A stretch of 64,000 bases of DNA, taken from positions 346,423 through 410,422 of the forward strand of contig NZ_HE611053.1 in assembly GCF_000285575.1 (NCBI RefSeq), in the 5' to 3' direction. Below the pieces are notes generated by a model. It saw nothing but the letters and a program-made list of their open reading frames with translations. It made no database searches and was not told where the DNA came from. This stretch comes from Clostridium senegalense JC122 (GTDB lineage Bacteria; Bacillota; Clostridia; Clostridiales; Clostridiaceae). A program made the translations under genes and the position numbers. Shown here one piece after another: positions 18,310 through 27,294 of the stretch (its first letter is position 1; the number at the start of each line of letters is the position of its first letter).

Positions 18310-18374
18310 TATAATCCTGTTGCCAATTAAGGCCCGGCTCCATAAACAAAATAATTCATCGGCCTGATCAGTTT
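18288..18374 (-). promoter_or_regulatory. NiCo (czcD-motif) riboswitch
   Basis: On the minus strand the conserved blocks appear in order: AACTGATCAGGC, GCCGGGC, GGCAACAGG, and CCTGTGGGACAGTT, with outer pairing AACTG/CAGTT. These are the conserved positions of the NiCo riboswitch aptamer, where the four-way junction binds the metal. The CTGTGG segment is shared with the terminator stem, so metal binding should turn on the downstream P-type ATPase gene. The blocks are seen directly; the ligand is inferred from the class. Confidence 0.88.
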
Positions 18375-18721
18375 GTACTGTAGATTTATATGCAGTGCAA
18401 AGAGATTACATATTATTATATGTGATAAACAAAATAGTTTCTACAACTTAACAAAAATTTTATTTTTTTAATAAAATAATCTCTAATTTACAATGTATAG
18501 ATTCAAATATAATTTTATATTCTATATAAATAAATTAACCATTTCTCTAGTGATTTATTCTTTGGTTATATTAGTTTTCAATTTTGATTTTAGTTTACAT
18601 TTATTTTTATATACTTAATTTAAATTATGTAAACTAATTGTATTTTTTAAGTAATTTAAAGTTTTCTACGTATATATATCTAAAATTTTTTACTCAAAAT
18701 TTTTTATTAAATTTAAGGTAC

Positions 18722-18880
18722 TATAGGGAAATAAGCTCCTATTTAAATTTATTCAATAACCTTAAAATATTTTCGTACAAGATTCAGCATTGAATTCTAA
18801 ATGATTCGGAGCATGTCTCACTATTTTAGGTATCCAAGTTTTGTAATAGATAATTTTAAAAGTCAACTTGGAATCCTATA
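18722..18880 (+). repeat. MITE-like 159-bp repeat, copy 3
   Basis: A full copy running from TATAGGGAAATAAGCT to AACTTGGAATCCTATA, in the gap between the ATPase leader and the plus-strand gene at 18967. Confidence 0.9.
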
Positions 18881-18966
18881 TAATCTATATTAATGTAAGG
18901 ATTTACAATAGTTTAATAATAGTATATTATTAAGTTAATAGAATTTGTCGAATAAGGAGAATCGCG

Positions 18967-19372
18967 GTGGAGAATTGTTTAAATTGTAATGCATCATCCT
19001 ATAAAGATATTGAGGAATATAAAATCGATATAAATAATGCAATAAAAGAAATTTTAAATAATAACCAAAGGTTAAGTTTTGCTTTGGTTGTAAAGAAGGT
19101 AAAGATTACTCCTTTTGTTATAAATAAATACCCTCAACTTAGGACATATGTATTAGAAAGAATGAAATACTATAAAGAAATAAGAGTTATAGATTGTAAA
19201 ATTGATAGAGCCGTTGAAAAATAATAAAATCAAATGAAAATTTAACTTTTATGGCAATAGCAAAAAATGTAGATTTTCTCTTGATACTGTTTATAAAAAT
19301 GAATATATTAAAGAAAAAATTATTAATACTATTATAGAAAATAAAAACCAATTAGGTTATAAAATTATCTAA
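18967..19372 (+). pseudogene. Putative helix-turn-helix protein with two DUF6262-like segments, two homopolymer frameshifts
   Basis: A GTG start follows AAGGAG. The open frame stops after 85 codons. Adding one A to A5 at 19217-19221 and one T to T4 at 19274-19277 instead gives a continuous 135-residue protein ending at 19372. It contains two similar segments: SFALVVKKVKITPFVINKYPQLRTYV and, later, TFMAIAKNVDFSLDTVYKNEYIKEKI. Each resembles the DUF6262 (Tn554 TnpC-like) helical unit found beside tyrosine recombinases. No recombinase is nearby. The family assignment is tentative; the integral restored length argues that the frame is real. Confidence 0.6.
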
Positions 19373-19383
19373 TTGGTTTTTTA
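19344..19383 (+). terminator. Terminator
   Basis: The arms AAAACCAATTA and TAATTGGTTTT are followed by TTATT. The stop codon of the restored gene at 19372 lies inside the hairpin. Confidence 0.8.
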
Positions 19384-19399
19384 TTATATACTACAAAAT

Positions 19400-19786
19400 T
19401 TAATTATAATCAAAATAATAACTATTCAATAAATATTTTGATTCATATTTTATTGCATATTCCTTTAAAAGTTTTTTTATTTCTGTTAAGTCTTTTCTAT
19501 TTTCTTCAAATTCCTTTATCATTTCAAAAAGGCATGTTTTTTCTTCTTCAGTAGCAACTTTTTTAAAATATCCCCATATATGATGAACTGTATTTATTAC
19601 TTGACTTTTCATAGGTGTTTCTTTTATTACTATGTTTATCTTTTCATTAAATTCCTTATGTGTATAATTGTTCAAACCTATATCTTTACTTATTTCTTTA
19701 TACTCTTTATAAGATCGTTCCATTACAACATATTTATATTTGGACCAAAGAATATCTATGTTTTTTCTATCTTCCTTTATTGTCAA
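19400..19786 (-). CDS. YbgA family protein (DUF1722)
   Basis: A 128-residue protein matching the YbgA/DUF1722 domain throughout: LWSKYKYVVMERS near the start, then the central VINTVHHIWGYFKK and the segment IKKLLKEYAIKY near the end. YbgA is often fused to or beside DUF523 or photolyase genes; here it stands alone. Its biochemical role is uncertain. No clear Shine-Dalgarno sequence is visible, and the ATG at 19786 is chosen because the family begins just before the LWSKYK motif. Confidence 0.8.
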   Translation of the reverse strand: MTIKEDRKNIDILWSKYKYVVMERSYKEYKEISKDIGLNNYTHKEFNEKINIVIKETPMKSQVINTVHHIWGYFKKVATEEEKTCLFEMIKEFEENRKDLTEIKKLLKEYAIKYESKYLLNSYYFDYN

Positions 19787-19839
19787 CTAAAACACCCCAT
19801 TTCATATATTTAAATAAAAAAATAACCAGTAAACAAATT

Positions 19840-19916
19840 TGGCGACCTAGAAGGGACTCGAACCCTCGACCCCCGGCGTGACAGGCCGGTACTCTAACCA
19901 ACTGAGCCACTAGGCC
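19840..19916 (-). tRNA. tRNA-Asp (GTC)
   Basis: A 77-base tRNA with a seven-pair acceptor stem (GGCCTAG with CTAGGTC), a D-arm containing GGCTCAGTTGGTTAGAG, and an anticodon loop CTGTCAC giving anticodon GTC. The T-arm is GAGGGTTCGAGTCCCTT, the discriminator is G, and CCA is encoded. All positions fit a functional tRNA-Asp. Confidence 0.95.
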
Positions 19917-20026
19917 ATATCGCAATGTTTACTGATTACATACATTATATTACATGAATATTTTATAATTGTCAATACTTTTTGGAAAGATTGTAAAATA
20001 TTATTATTACATTGAGTTAATATATA

Positions 20027-20632
20027 TTAATTTTCACTATTTATAGATTTTGCTTCATGGTAATAACATAATATAGAAGTAATAAAAGCTGCTATAATTT
20101 TTACAATTAAATCTGTTGCAGTGTCTTCAATTCCACCCTTTACCATATTAGTTTTAAATAAATAGTCTCCTACAAATTCAAACACTTCCCACATAGTACC
20201 TAATGAAATTGAAAAATTAAATGCAATAACTAATTTAAAAATAAGAAACCGTTTTTTAGTTGTTTCCTTTGTGTTTGTAATAATTCCTTGATTTAATTTT
20301 AATGCTATAAGAACTGCATAACTACCAAATATAAAGTGAATAAATAAATCCCACCACCAAAACCTCATATAAAATTTTCTAAACTCTCCAAAATATATTG
20401 TAAGTACAATAAACACTAAAGATATTAATTGAAAATTATAAGGTAATATTATATTTTTTTTATTAGCAATGCTAGTAATTATAAATGGAAATGTAATGCA
20501 CACAATAGCCAATATTAAAAAATTCAACCCACTCCATTGTTTAAATATAACATTTAAAATAATAGTACCTAATAAAAATATTTCAAGTATTACTGCTATT
20601 CCAATAGTCCATTTATTATTTTTATTACTCAT
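20027..20632 (-). CDS. YjdF/DUF2238-like membrane protein
   Basis: A 201-residue protein with about six membrane segments. The middle contains FWWWDLFIHFIFGSYAV and the C-terminal half GTMWEVFEFVGDYLFKTNM followed by DTATDLI. This is the pattern of histidine, glutamate and aspartate residues in membrane helices seen in the YjdF/DUF2238 group. The function of the group is unknown. The upstream region holds MITE copy 4, so its promoter must lie between 20632 and 20680 or inside the repeat. Confidence 0.65.
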   Translation of the reverse strand: MSNKNNKWTIGIAVILEIFLLGTIILNVIFKQWSGLNFLILAIVCITFPFIITSIANKKNIILPYNFQLISLVFIVLTIYFGEFRKFYMRFWWWDLFIHFIFGSYAVLIALKLNQGIITNTKETTKKRFLIFKLVIAFNFSISLGTMWEVFEFVGDYLFKTNMVKGGIEDTATDLIVKIIAAFITSILCYYHEAKSINSEN

Positions 20633-20679
20633 TTAAAATTTATTCCTTTCAAATATTATGATTTTTAAATAATTAGATA

Positions 20680-20838
20680 TATAGGGAAACAAGCTCACAT
20701 TTAAATTTATTCAATAATTTTAAAATATTTTCACATAAGATACAGTTTTGAATTTTAAGTGATTCGGAGCATGTCTCACTGTTTTAGGTATCCAAGTTTT
20801 GGAATGAATAATTTTAAAAGTCAACTTGGAACCCTATA
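20680..20838 (+). repeat. MITE-like 159-bp repeat, copy 4
   Basis: A full copy from TATAGGGAAACAAGCT to TTGGAACCCTATA, 48 bases upstream of the minus-strand gene starting at 20632. Confidence 0.92.
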
Positions 20839-20953
20839 CATATACAAATTTAAAGGTTAACTTAATATATGAAAATTTGAAATTCTATAATTATTTACTT
20901 ATATGTTTTCCTTTTATATAAAAAAATATAATATATAATTGCTGTATAAACTA

Positions 20954-20999
20954 AAAATATCCCTAAAAAATAATATTAATACTATTTTTAGAGATATTT
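20954..20999 (-). terminator. Probable terminator of the MATE gene
   Basis: The arms AAAATATCCCTAAAAA and TTTTTAGAGATATTT pair with one mismatch. The hairpin lies about 60 bases downstream of the stop at 21060. Confidence 0.6.
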
Positions 21000-21059
21000 C
21001 CTATAAAATATCATTATTTTAAATTTCAAAACAATACCTATTGATTTTTATAAATATAT

Positions 21060-22430
21060 TTATGATGCTGTCTTAGTCTTTGATACAAAAGATTTCCCAA
21101 GCCATTTTCTTTTCTTCCATCTATTATAAACCAATATTCCTCTAAACCATTCATCTATTGCAAATGCTATCCACATTCCAACAAGTCCAAGACCCAATTT
21201 TATTCCTAGTATGTATGCAAGTCCAACTCCAAAGGTCCACATTGAAAAAATACCTATACATACAGGAAATTTAACATCACCTGTAGCTCTTAAAGATGTA
21301 ATACCAACTAAATTTATAGTTCTTCCTGGTTCTAATATTAAATCTACAATTAGAACTATAAATCCAAGAGCTATTATTTCTTCATTTGATGTAAATATTC
21401 CAAGTATATGTTTTCCAAGTAAAAGAAATATAAAACTAACCGTTGTTGTAACAATCATTGCTTTTTTTAAACATTTTAAACATAATTTATATGCTAACTC
21501 CGTTTCTTCTTCTCCTACTAATTGTCCAACAAGTATACTACACCCTTGTGCCAATGATGCTGAAAATAAATAAGCAAAACTTGCAATATTAGCTATGTAG
21601 CTTTTAGTTGCCATAGAATTTATACTAATCAAATTAATAAAACCTGTAACAACTAACTGTGAAAGACTATAGGATATTTCCTCACCAGCTGCTGGAATTC
21701 CTATTATCAATATATTTTTAAAATCCTCCATTGGAAATTTTTTAAATAGGCTTAATTTAAAATCTTTCAATACTTTTTTATAAACAACTATTCCTAAGAT
21801 TATAGTACCAATAATTTTACTTAAAGTTGTTGAAATGGCTGCGCCTTTAACACCTAATGCTGGTAAATTAAAGTTTCCGAATATTAATATGTAATTTAAA
21901 GTAATATTAATTATATTCATTATAAATGTTACTATCATACAAATCTTAGTAAGTCCGTGTGGTCTTAAGATTGCAGTAAAAGTCATTGAAAGTGCCTGTA
22001 TGAACACAAAACCACCAACAAAACTCACATAACTGTTTCCATAAATTAAAAGCTCATCAGCTGTATTTAGAGCTTTTAATAAAACAGTTCCTCCCATAAC
22101 CATTAAAATACTTATTATTATTCCAATAATAAGATTAAACACTATTGATACTATACTTACTTTAATTATATTTTCATTACCTTTTTTATACTCTTTATTA
22201 TGACCAATATATTGAGACACTAAAATTGACGTACCAGCGGTTATTATTGCAAAGGTTAAATTCACCATAAACATAAGTTGATTTGCTACACCAACTGCCG
22301 CAACTGCATTATCTGAGTACCTTCCCAGCATAAAAATATCAGTTCCTCCAAGTAATGAAAATAATATACTCTCTATAAAAATAGGCCATGTAATCTTTAT
22401 AAGTTTTTCTTTTAATTTTCTTTCTTCCAT
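21060..22430 (-). CDS. MATE family multidrug/toxin efflux transporter
   Basis: A 456-residue protein with 12 predicted helices in two homologous halves. Typical MATE features are the first helix followed by GGTDIFMLGRYSDNAVAAVGVANQ and the matching second-half segment. MATE proteins export cationic drugs or toxins in exchange for Na+ or H+. I start at the ATG at 22430, which has GGAG nine bases upstream; a TTG at 22445 precedes that site. The two-component system just upstream on the same strand could control it, though a terminator separates them. Confidence 0.88.
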   Translation of the reverse strand: MEERKLKEKLIKITWPIFIESILFSLLGGTDIFMLGRYSDNAVAAVGVANQLMFMVNLTFAIITAGTSILVSQYIGHNKEYKKGNENIIKVSIVSIVFNLIIGIIISILMVMGGTVLLKALNTADELLIYGNSYVSFVGGFVFIQALSMTFTAILRPHGLTKICMIVTFIMNIINITLNYILIFGNFNLPALGVKGAAISTTLSKIIGTIILGIVVYKKVLKDFKLSLFKKFPMEDFKNILIIGIPAAGEEISYSLSQLVVTGFINLISINSMATKSYIANIASFAYLFSASLAQGCSILVGQLVGEEETELAYKLCLKCLKKAMIVTTTVSFIFLLLGKHILGIFTSNEEIIALGFIVLIVDLILEPGRTINLVGITSLRATGDVKFPVCIGIFSMWTFGVGLAYILGIKLGLGLVGMWIAFAIDEWFRGILVYNRWKKRKWLGKSFVSKTKTAS

Positions 22431-22570
22431 AAATTTATTCTCCAAACTAGTATTATTAGTTTTTAAGTTTAATTAACAAACCTTGTTTAGTATATACAAT
22501 ATTAAAACCTAATTCCATATACAAGAAAAAATTTTAAAAACTAAAACTTTTAAATATTTTCAAAAAATTT

Positions 22571-22601
22571 AAATAAGAGCCTAATTAATAGACTCTTATT
22601 T
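22571..22601 (-). terminator. Terminator of the two-component operon
   Basis: The arms AAATAAGAG and CTCTTATTT, with T-rich sequence after them on the minus strand, adjoin the histidine kinase stop codon. Confidence 0.8.
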
Positions 22602-24025
22602 TAAGGATTTTTTATAAAAAACTCTATGATAGCTCCACGCTCTTCACTATTATAAGCTTTAATGTTTCCATTGTGCTTTTCAACTAAACTTTTAGAAATA
22701 TATAGTCCTAAACCTGAATTTCCTGTAGATTTTCTTCTTGATTTGTCCCCTCTATAAAATTTAGTAAAAATATTTTTTAAATCTTCTTCATTAAACCCTT
22801 CTCCACTATCACAAATTTTAAAAAATAAGTTTTCTTTTTCATATTCCACATCAATTTGAATTTTTCCACCTTCCGGAGAAAATCTTAAACCATTTGTAAT
22901 TATATTATCTAAAACTTGAGAAATTCTCAATTTATCTAAATAAAATGTAGTATTTGCATCTATATTTATTTCATTTAAACTTAATTTTATATTTTTCTTA
23001 TTTGAAAATGGTAGATATTCCTCAATTTTATCTTCAAGAAAACTTTTTACATTAATTTGTTCTACTTGTAATGTAAAATCAGGATTTTCTAGTTTGGATA
23101 ATAAATTTAAATCTTCTACCAATAAAACTGCTCTATTAACTGAATTTTCCATAGAGTTTAGATATCTTAATAGCCTCTCTTCATTCTTATATGAACCATC
23201 TTGCAAAAGCTCAACATGACCTTTGATAACTGTAAGTGGTGTTCTTAAATCATGAGATAATGCATTAATCATATCTGTTTTTTCCTTTTCTGTTTCCCAT
23301 TGTTTAGTTAAAGTTTTATCCAACTCAACTCTCATTGATTCAAAACTTTTCATAAGTTTACCTATTTCATTGTCATAGGGATAATTTAGTTTAAAATTTA
23401 AATCTTGAACTTGTATTTTATTTGAGGCTTCAATTAACTGTTTAAAAGGTTCATTTAAGTTTTTACTTAATTTTCTACCAAATATAATACTATATATTAT
23501 TATAAATATAAATGGACTAAGTAAAGTAATAACACCTAATACTGTTCCTATTAACTTTTTATGAGGATTAATGGTAGCTTTTAAATTATAATTTAAATAA
23601 ACTACACCTCCTAATGTTCCATTATTACTTATTATTGGAACTACTTTTGTTACATTATTAAAAGCATTTATATCTACTGTGTTTAATTTCTTTAAAATAG
23701 AATTATTATCTTCATCTTTAATTTGTAAATTACCATAACTACTTTTATTTTTTAGATTATAAACTTTATATTTTATACCTTCAGTAGGTATTATATTTTC
23801 AAGATTTCCTTTTTCATTTTCATTTAATATATTATTCCCACACTTCATTATATAATCTTCAATTTTTGGGATTTGTCTTTCATAATAGTTTGCTGGATAT
23901 AACATATTACTATTTAATATATACATAAATATTAAAAACAATATAACAAAACTTATTAAGCTAAATATTAAAGCCAAAAAAAATGTTGATATAAATTGCT
24001 TTTTTATAGAATATTTTTTAAGCAT
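22601..24025 (-). CDS. Sensor histidine kinase
   Basis: A 474-residue membrane kinase. Order: TM1 (about 12-36), an extracellular sensor of some 125 residues, TM2 (about 158-182), HAMP (183-235), and a HisKA dimerisation domain with phospho-acceptor His258 (SHDLRTPLTV). An HATPase domain follows with the N box (NIITNGLRFSPEGG), DSGEGF and GNSGLGLYI. It is translated 17 bases after its response regulator, so the pair forms an operon. The signal is unknown. Downstream lies a MATE exporter, and upstream beyond repeats a SatD gene. Confidence 0.92.
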   Translation of the reverse strand: MLKKYSIKKQFISTFFLALIFSLISFVILFLIFMYILNSNMLYPANYYERQIPKIEDYIMKCGNNILNENEKGNLENIIPTEGIKYKVYNLKNKSSYGNLQIKDEDNNSILKKLNTVDINAFNNVTKVVPIISNNGTLGGVVYLNYNLKATINPHKKLIGTVLGVITLLSPFIFIIIYSIIFGRKLSKNLNEPFKQLIEASNKIQVQDLNFKLNYPYDNEIGKLMKSFESMRVELDKTLTKQWETEKEKTDMINALSHDLRTPLTVIKGHVELLQDGSYKNEERLLRYLNSMENSVNRAVLLVEDLNLLSKLENPDFTLQVEQINVKSFLEDKIEEYLPFSNKKNIKLSLNEINIDANTTFYLDKLRISQVLDNIITNGLRFSPEGGKIQIDVEYEKENLFFKICDSGEGFNEEDLKNIFTKFYRGDKSRRKSTGNSGLGLYISKSLVEKHNGNIKAYNSEERGAIIEFFIKNP

Positions 24026-24042
24026 TTGTTCACCTTACTCCC

Positions 24043-24726
24043 TTAATTCTCCCACTTATATCCTACACCCCATACAGTAGAAATATATTTATTAGAGATA
24101 TTATGCTTATTAAATTTAAAACGTATTTTCTTTATATGCTCAGCTACTGTTGAAGAATCGCCTTCTGCATCATATCCCCAAATTTTTTCATATATTTGTT
24201 CTTTTGAAAAAACTTGTCCGTTATTTAATGCTAGAAGTTCAATTATATCAAATTCTCTTTTAGTTAAAATAACTTCCTCATCTTTTAAAAGAACTTTTCT
24301 TCCTTTTAAATCAATTTTTAAATCATTAAAAATAATATATTTCTTATTCTCCATAGAAAAATTTCTTTTATCTCGCCTTATATGTGCTCCTATTCTAGCT
24401 TTAAGCCCTCTTATACTAAAAGGTTTTGTAATATAATCATCTCCACCTATAGCTAGACCCTTTAATAAATCAGCTTCATTTATTTTAGCAGTTATAAATA
24501 TAATTGGACAGGAAATTGCATCTCTTATTTCAGTGCAAAACTCAAAGCCATTTTTTCCTGGCATCATAACATCTAATAATATTATATCTGGATTAATTTT
24601 AAGTTTTTCTAAAGCTTCATCACAATCCTTTGCAGTAAATACTAAATAGCCATCATCAGATAAAGCATCAGAAATTAAAGAAAGTATTTCTTCTTCATCA
24701 TCAACAACTAAAACCTTTTCATTCAT
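24043..24726 (-). CDS. OmpR/PhoB-type response regulator
   Basis: A 227-residue regulator with a receiver domain (acidic Asp9/Asp10, phosphorylated Asp52 in ILLDVMMPG, Lys of TKPF) and a C-terminal winged helix (EVILTKREFDIIELLALNNG, then the recognition helix SSTVAEHIKKIRFKF). I start at the ATG at 24726, preceded by GGGGGA at good spacing, rather than a codon 21 bases upstream. It is the first gene of the kinase operon. Confidence 0.93.
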   Translation of the reverse strand: MNEKVLVVDDEEEILSLISDALSDDGYLVFTAKDCDEALEKLKINPDIILLDVMMPGKNGFEFCTEIRDAISCPIIFITAKINEADLLKGLAIGGDDYITKPFSIRGLKARIGAHIRRDKRNFSMENKKYIIFNDLKIDLKGRKVLLKDEEVILTKREFDIIELLALNNGQVFSKEQIYEKIWGYDAEGDSSTVAEHIKKIRFKFNKHNISNKYISTVWGVGYKWEN

Positions 24727-24929
24727 CTTAATTCCCCCTGAAAACAACTAATATCTTTTAGTAAATATTATCATAAAAAACTATATTTCTACAACTTTTT
24801 ATAGCATCTCCAACTTGAACTACTAAAATAAATGTTTAATTATAATATTTATTTTATAAAAATACTGTTTCAGATTTACTTTTTCTACATATTATAATAA
24901 CAGAGAGTGAGATATAAAATTCCAAATTA

Positions 24930-25087
24930 AATTTTAAACTTATTCATTTATAAAATGAGAAAACGCAAATTAATATTTTATCAATAACTACAGGTTATTT
25001 TAGTTAAGAGTTAAGAGTGAATAGTTGTGGGATTTTTCTTAACTGATAACAAAAATTTGATGTATAAATTTAAGTTATATATTGCAT
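24930..25087 (+). repeat. Repeat family 2, copy a
   Basis: About 155 bases sharing long identities with the reverse complement of 31354-31520. The blocks include TTATTCATTTAT, AATTAATATTTTATCAATAACTA, a central inverted repeat GTTAAG/CTTAAC, ATTTGATGTATAAATTTAAGTTAT and the end GCATCCCTATA. It directly abuts MITE copy 5. Its terminal CCCTATA matches the end of the 159-bp family. Confidence 0.7.
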
Positions 25088-25200
25088 CCCTATATATGAG
25101 AAACAAGTTGACTTTTAAAATTATTTATTTCTAAACTTGGATACCCAAAATAGTGAGACATGCTCTGAATAACTTAGAATTTAACATTACATCTTATATA
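25088..25200 (-). repeat. MITE-like 159-bp repeat, copy 5 (partial)
   Basis: The part AACAAGTTGACTTTTAAAAT through the core GGATACCCAAAATAGTGAGAC to TTTAACATTACATC matches the family in minus orientation. The far end has decayed. It sits end to end with repeat family 2. Confidence 0.75.
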
Positions 25201-25247
25201 ATTTTATTTAACTATATTTACTCTAAAAAATATAGTTAACCTTATAT

Positions 25248-25271
25248 AAGTTTACTATATAGAGTAAACTT
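25248..25271. promoter_or_regulatory. Perfect palindrome upstream of satD-like gene, possible operator
   Basis: Nine-base arms AAGTTTACT and AGTAAACTT are separated by six bases, 36 bases before the start at 25307. A related hairpin (AACTATATTT/AAATATAGTT) lies just upstream. The position fits an operator or the 5' end of the transcript. There are too few Ts after it for a good terminator. Confidence 0.4.
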
Positions 25272-25306
25272 AATACTCTTTATGTTGAAATTTAGGAGGA
25301 TTAATA

Positions 25307-25690
25307 ATGTTTGTTACAATTATATGTGATATAAAAAATTCAAGACTATTAGAAAATAGACATGACTTTCAGTTATATCTTATTGATGTATTAAAAGAAT
25401 GTAACACCTTATTTAAAGATTATATAGTTGCTCCTTTTATAATAACATTAGGTGATGAATGGCAAGGACTTTTAAAAGAAAATTCTCCTTACTTAGAAAT
25501 ATTAGATTTTTTTAAAAGTAAACTACCTTCAAATGTAAAATTTTATACAGGCATTGGAATAGGTGAAATAACAATTCATAACTTTGAACTTACTGTAAAT
25601 CAGCTTGACGGCCCTTCCTTTTATTTAGCAAGAAAAGCTATTAAATACGCTAAAAGAAATCAATGCTCATTAGTGGTTATACAAGACTAA
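25307..25690 (+). CDS. SatD family protein, short form
   Basis: A 127-residue protein covering only the N-terminal SatD domain: FVTIICDIKNSRLLENRHDF, the family motif TLGDEWQGLL, and YTGIGIGEI. The gene at 26536-27294 is a longer paralogue with the same motifs plus a C-terminal DNA-binding-like part, which is lacking here. SatD was named from the Streptococcus sat operon; the biochemical role is unknown, although the fold of the first half recalls nucleotide cyclase-like domains. An AGGAGG precedes the start. Confidence 0.75.
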   Translation: MFVTIICDIKNSRLLENRHDFQLYLIDVLKECNTLFKDYIVAPFIITLGDEWQGLLKENSPYLEILDFFKSKLPSNVKFYTGIGIGEITIHNFELTVNQLDGPSFYLARKAIKYAKRNQCSLVVIQD

Positions 25691-25727
25691 GAAATACCAA
25701 TAACATTCTAATTGTTATTGGTATTTC
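25691..25727. terminator. Bidirectional terminator
   Basis: The perfect 15-base arms GAAATACCAATAACA and TGTTATTGGTATTTC lie between convergent genes. Confidence 0.9.
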
Positions 25728-26546
25728 TTATAATAAAGTGTATATAAATTTTCCACCTATCATTGCTATTATAAAACTTATAAAAGTCCCAATAATAAAA
25801 TATTCTGCAAAGCTTTCATCTTCAAGTTTTTTAAACCTTGCTATAGATTTAGTAGCTAATACAAATCCTATTAGAGGGGCCTGGTTTATGGCCATTATCA
25901 GTAATATAAAGGATCTTTCTAATATTCCAATTATAAGTCCACCATTTTCAGCACCTGTATTATCATTTTTTATAGGTATATATATGTTATTTTTTCTTGC
26001 CTTTATATATTTTTTACTTGTTAAGCTTCTTATTAGCACTTTAATAAATATTCCTGTTACATTTGTACAAATTAATATTATTAAAACAATAGCTAAAAAT
26101 CTATCCATAGATGTAAAACTTGTCCTATAATTTAATAATTTTATTAATCCTTCTTTAAAATTCATGTCTTCACATAAAATAAAAACATTAACGATGACCA
26201 ATAAATGCAAAAACTGATCTAATAAAAAAATTATTACATCCTCTTTCAACCATGATTTCTTTAATATTAAACCTGACTTTAAACAATCTATAATAAAATG
26301 AAATATAGTAATAATAAGTATACATCTATTTAAAATTTCTAATGGTTGTCCATTTGCTAAATAAAACCCCAAAAGAAATAAATTCATACCTAAAAAATGA
26401 AAAAAGCTATGAATAAAATTACCTTTTAATATAGATTTAATTGAATTATCTTTTGGGAATCTTAATTTTAGTATATTATTATGTTGAAAAATAAAATCAA
26501 AAGTAATATGTGAAATTAAATAAACTAAAAATAAACTAAAATACAT
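25728..26546 (-). CDS. DUF3307 family membrane protein
   Basis: A 272-residue polytopic membrane protein. The N-terminal third matches DUF3307, with HITFDFIFQ, FIHSFFHFLGMNLFL and FHFIIDCLKSG giving paired histidines and aspartates in helices. DUF3307 genes commonly follow SatD genes. The ATG at 26546 has AAAGGAG five bases upstream, so it is preferred over a TTG at 26561. The start overlaps the end of the SatD gene by 11 bases, indicating translational coupling and a shared task. The task itself is unknown. Confidence 0.8.
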   Translation of the reverse strand: MYFSLFLVYLISHITFDFIFQHNNILKLRFPKDNSIKSILKGNFIHSFFHFLGMNLFLLGFYLANGQPLEILNRCILIITIFHFIIDCLKSGLILKKSWLKEDVIIFLLDQFLHLLVIVNVFILCEDMNFKEGLIKLLNYRTSFTSMDRFLAIVLIILICTNVTGIFIKVLIRSLTSKKYIKARKNNIYIPIKNDNTGAENGGLIIGILERSFILLIMAINQAPLIGFVLATKSIARFKKLEDESFAEYFIIGTFISFIIAMIGGKFIYTLL

Positions 26547-27294
26547 TACTACTCCTTTCAATTATTTTTATATATGTTGTTAATAATAACCTTATGATTC
26601 TTGTATTATGTACAGTCAAAAAATAACTACAAGAATTTAATCTTTGAGATATGTTAGATTTAGACAAATTACCATCTGTAGAAATCATATTATTGTATGA
26701 TCCATGTTTTTCATACAAATCTATTAATTCTCTTTGCTTTTCTGTAAACTTACTTTCTATAGTTTCATTATTTTCAATAATTGAATTTATAACTTGATTT
26801 AAAGTTATATTATCATCATATTCAGAAGTAACAGCTATTTCATCTAAAATAAATTTATTATATAAATCAATTGGTAAATCTACACCTTTGAAAAATACTC
26901 TATTATGCTTTGACTTAATATTCTGACCATAAAACCCTTTAGTTTTTTTAGCTATATTTATAGCTTCTCTACCATTTATAAAAACTTCTCCATCCATCTC
27001 TCTAGTGTCCTTTGAAAGATTAGTTGATATTTGACCTATCCCTATGCCACAGTATACTTGTATATTTTTTCTTAATAAATATCTTTGAATTTCTTTAAAA
27101 ATATCATAACTTTTCTCTGGTGAGCTAGAAACAATTTGCCATTCATCACCTAATGTAAATGTTATTGGTGCAACTAATATTTTAGAATATTTTTTACTCA
27201 AAGTTTTTAAATATATTTTTAGTTCCTCTTGAAAATTAGCCCTATCTTTTATTTTTCTAGAGCTTACAATGTCCATATTTATTACACTATACAT
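26536..27294 (-). CDS. SatD family protein, full length
   Basis: A 252-residue protein with the SatD N-terminal domain (YSVINMDIVSSRKIKDRANF, TFTLGDEWQIV, YCGIGIGQIST). The C-terminal region is basic and looks like a winged helix (TEKQRELIDLYEKHGSYNNM, then SKSNISQRLNSC). The latter resembles helix-turn-helix ends that read promoter DNA. It forms an overlapping pair with the DUF3307 gene. The start has no obvious Shine-Dalgarno sequence but agrees with the family N-terminus. Confidence 0.78.
   Translation of the reverse strand: MYSVINMDIVSSRKIKDRANFQEELKIYLKTLSKKYSKILVAPITFTLGDEWQIVSSSPEKSYDIFKEIQRYLLRKNIQVYCGIGIGQISTNLSKDTREMDGEVFINGREAINIAKKTKGFYGQNIKSKHNRVFFKGVDLPIDLYNKFILDEIAVTSEYDDNITLNQVINSIIENNETIESKFTEKQRELIDLYEKHGSYNNMISTDGNLSKSNISQRLNSCSYFLTVHNTRIIRLLLTTYIKIIERSSNVF

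Noticed and set aside
18966-19224. The 85-codon frame at 18967 as a complete gene
   Set aside because: The sequence continues in frame with a second similar segment once one A is added, so the short frame is a fragment.
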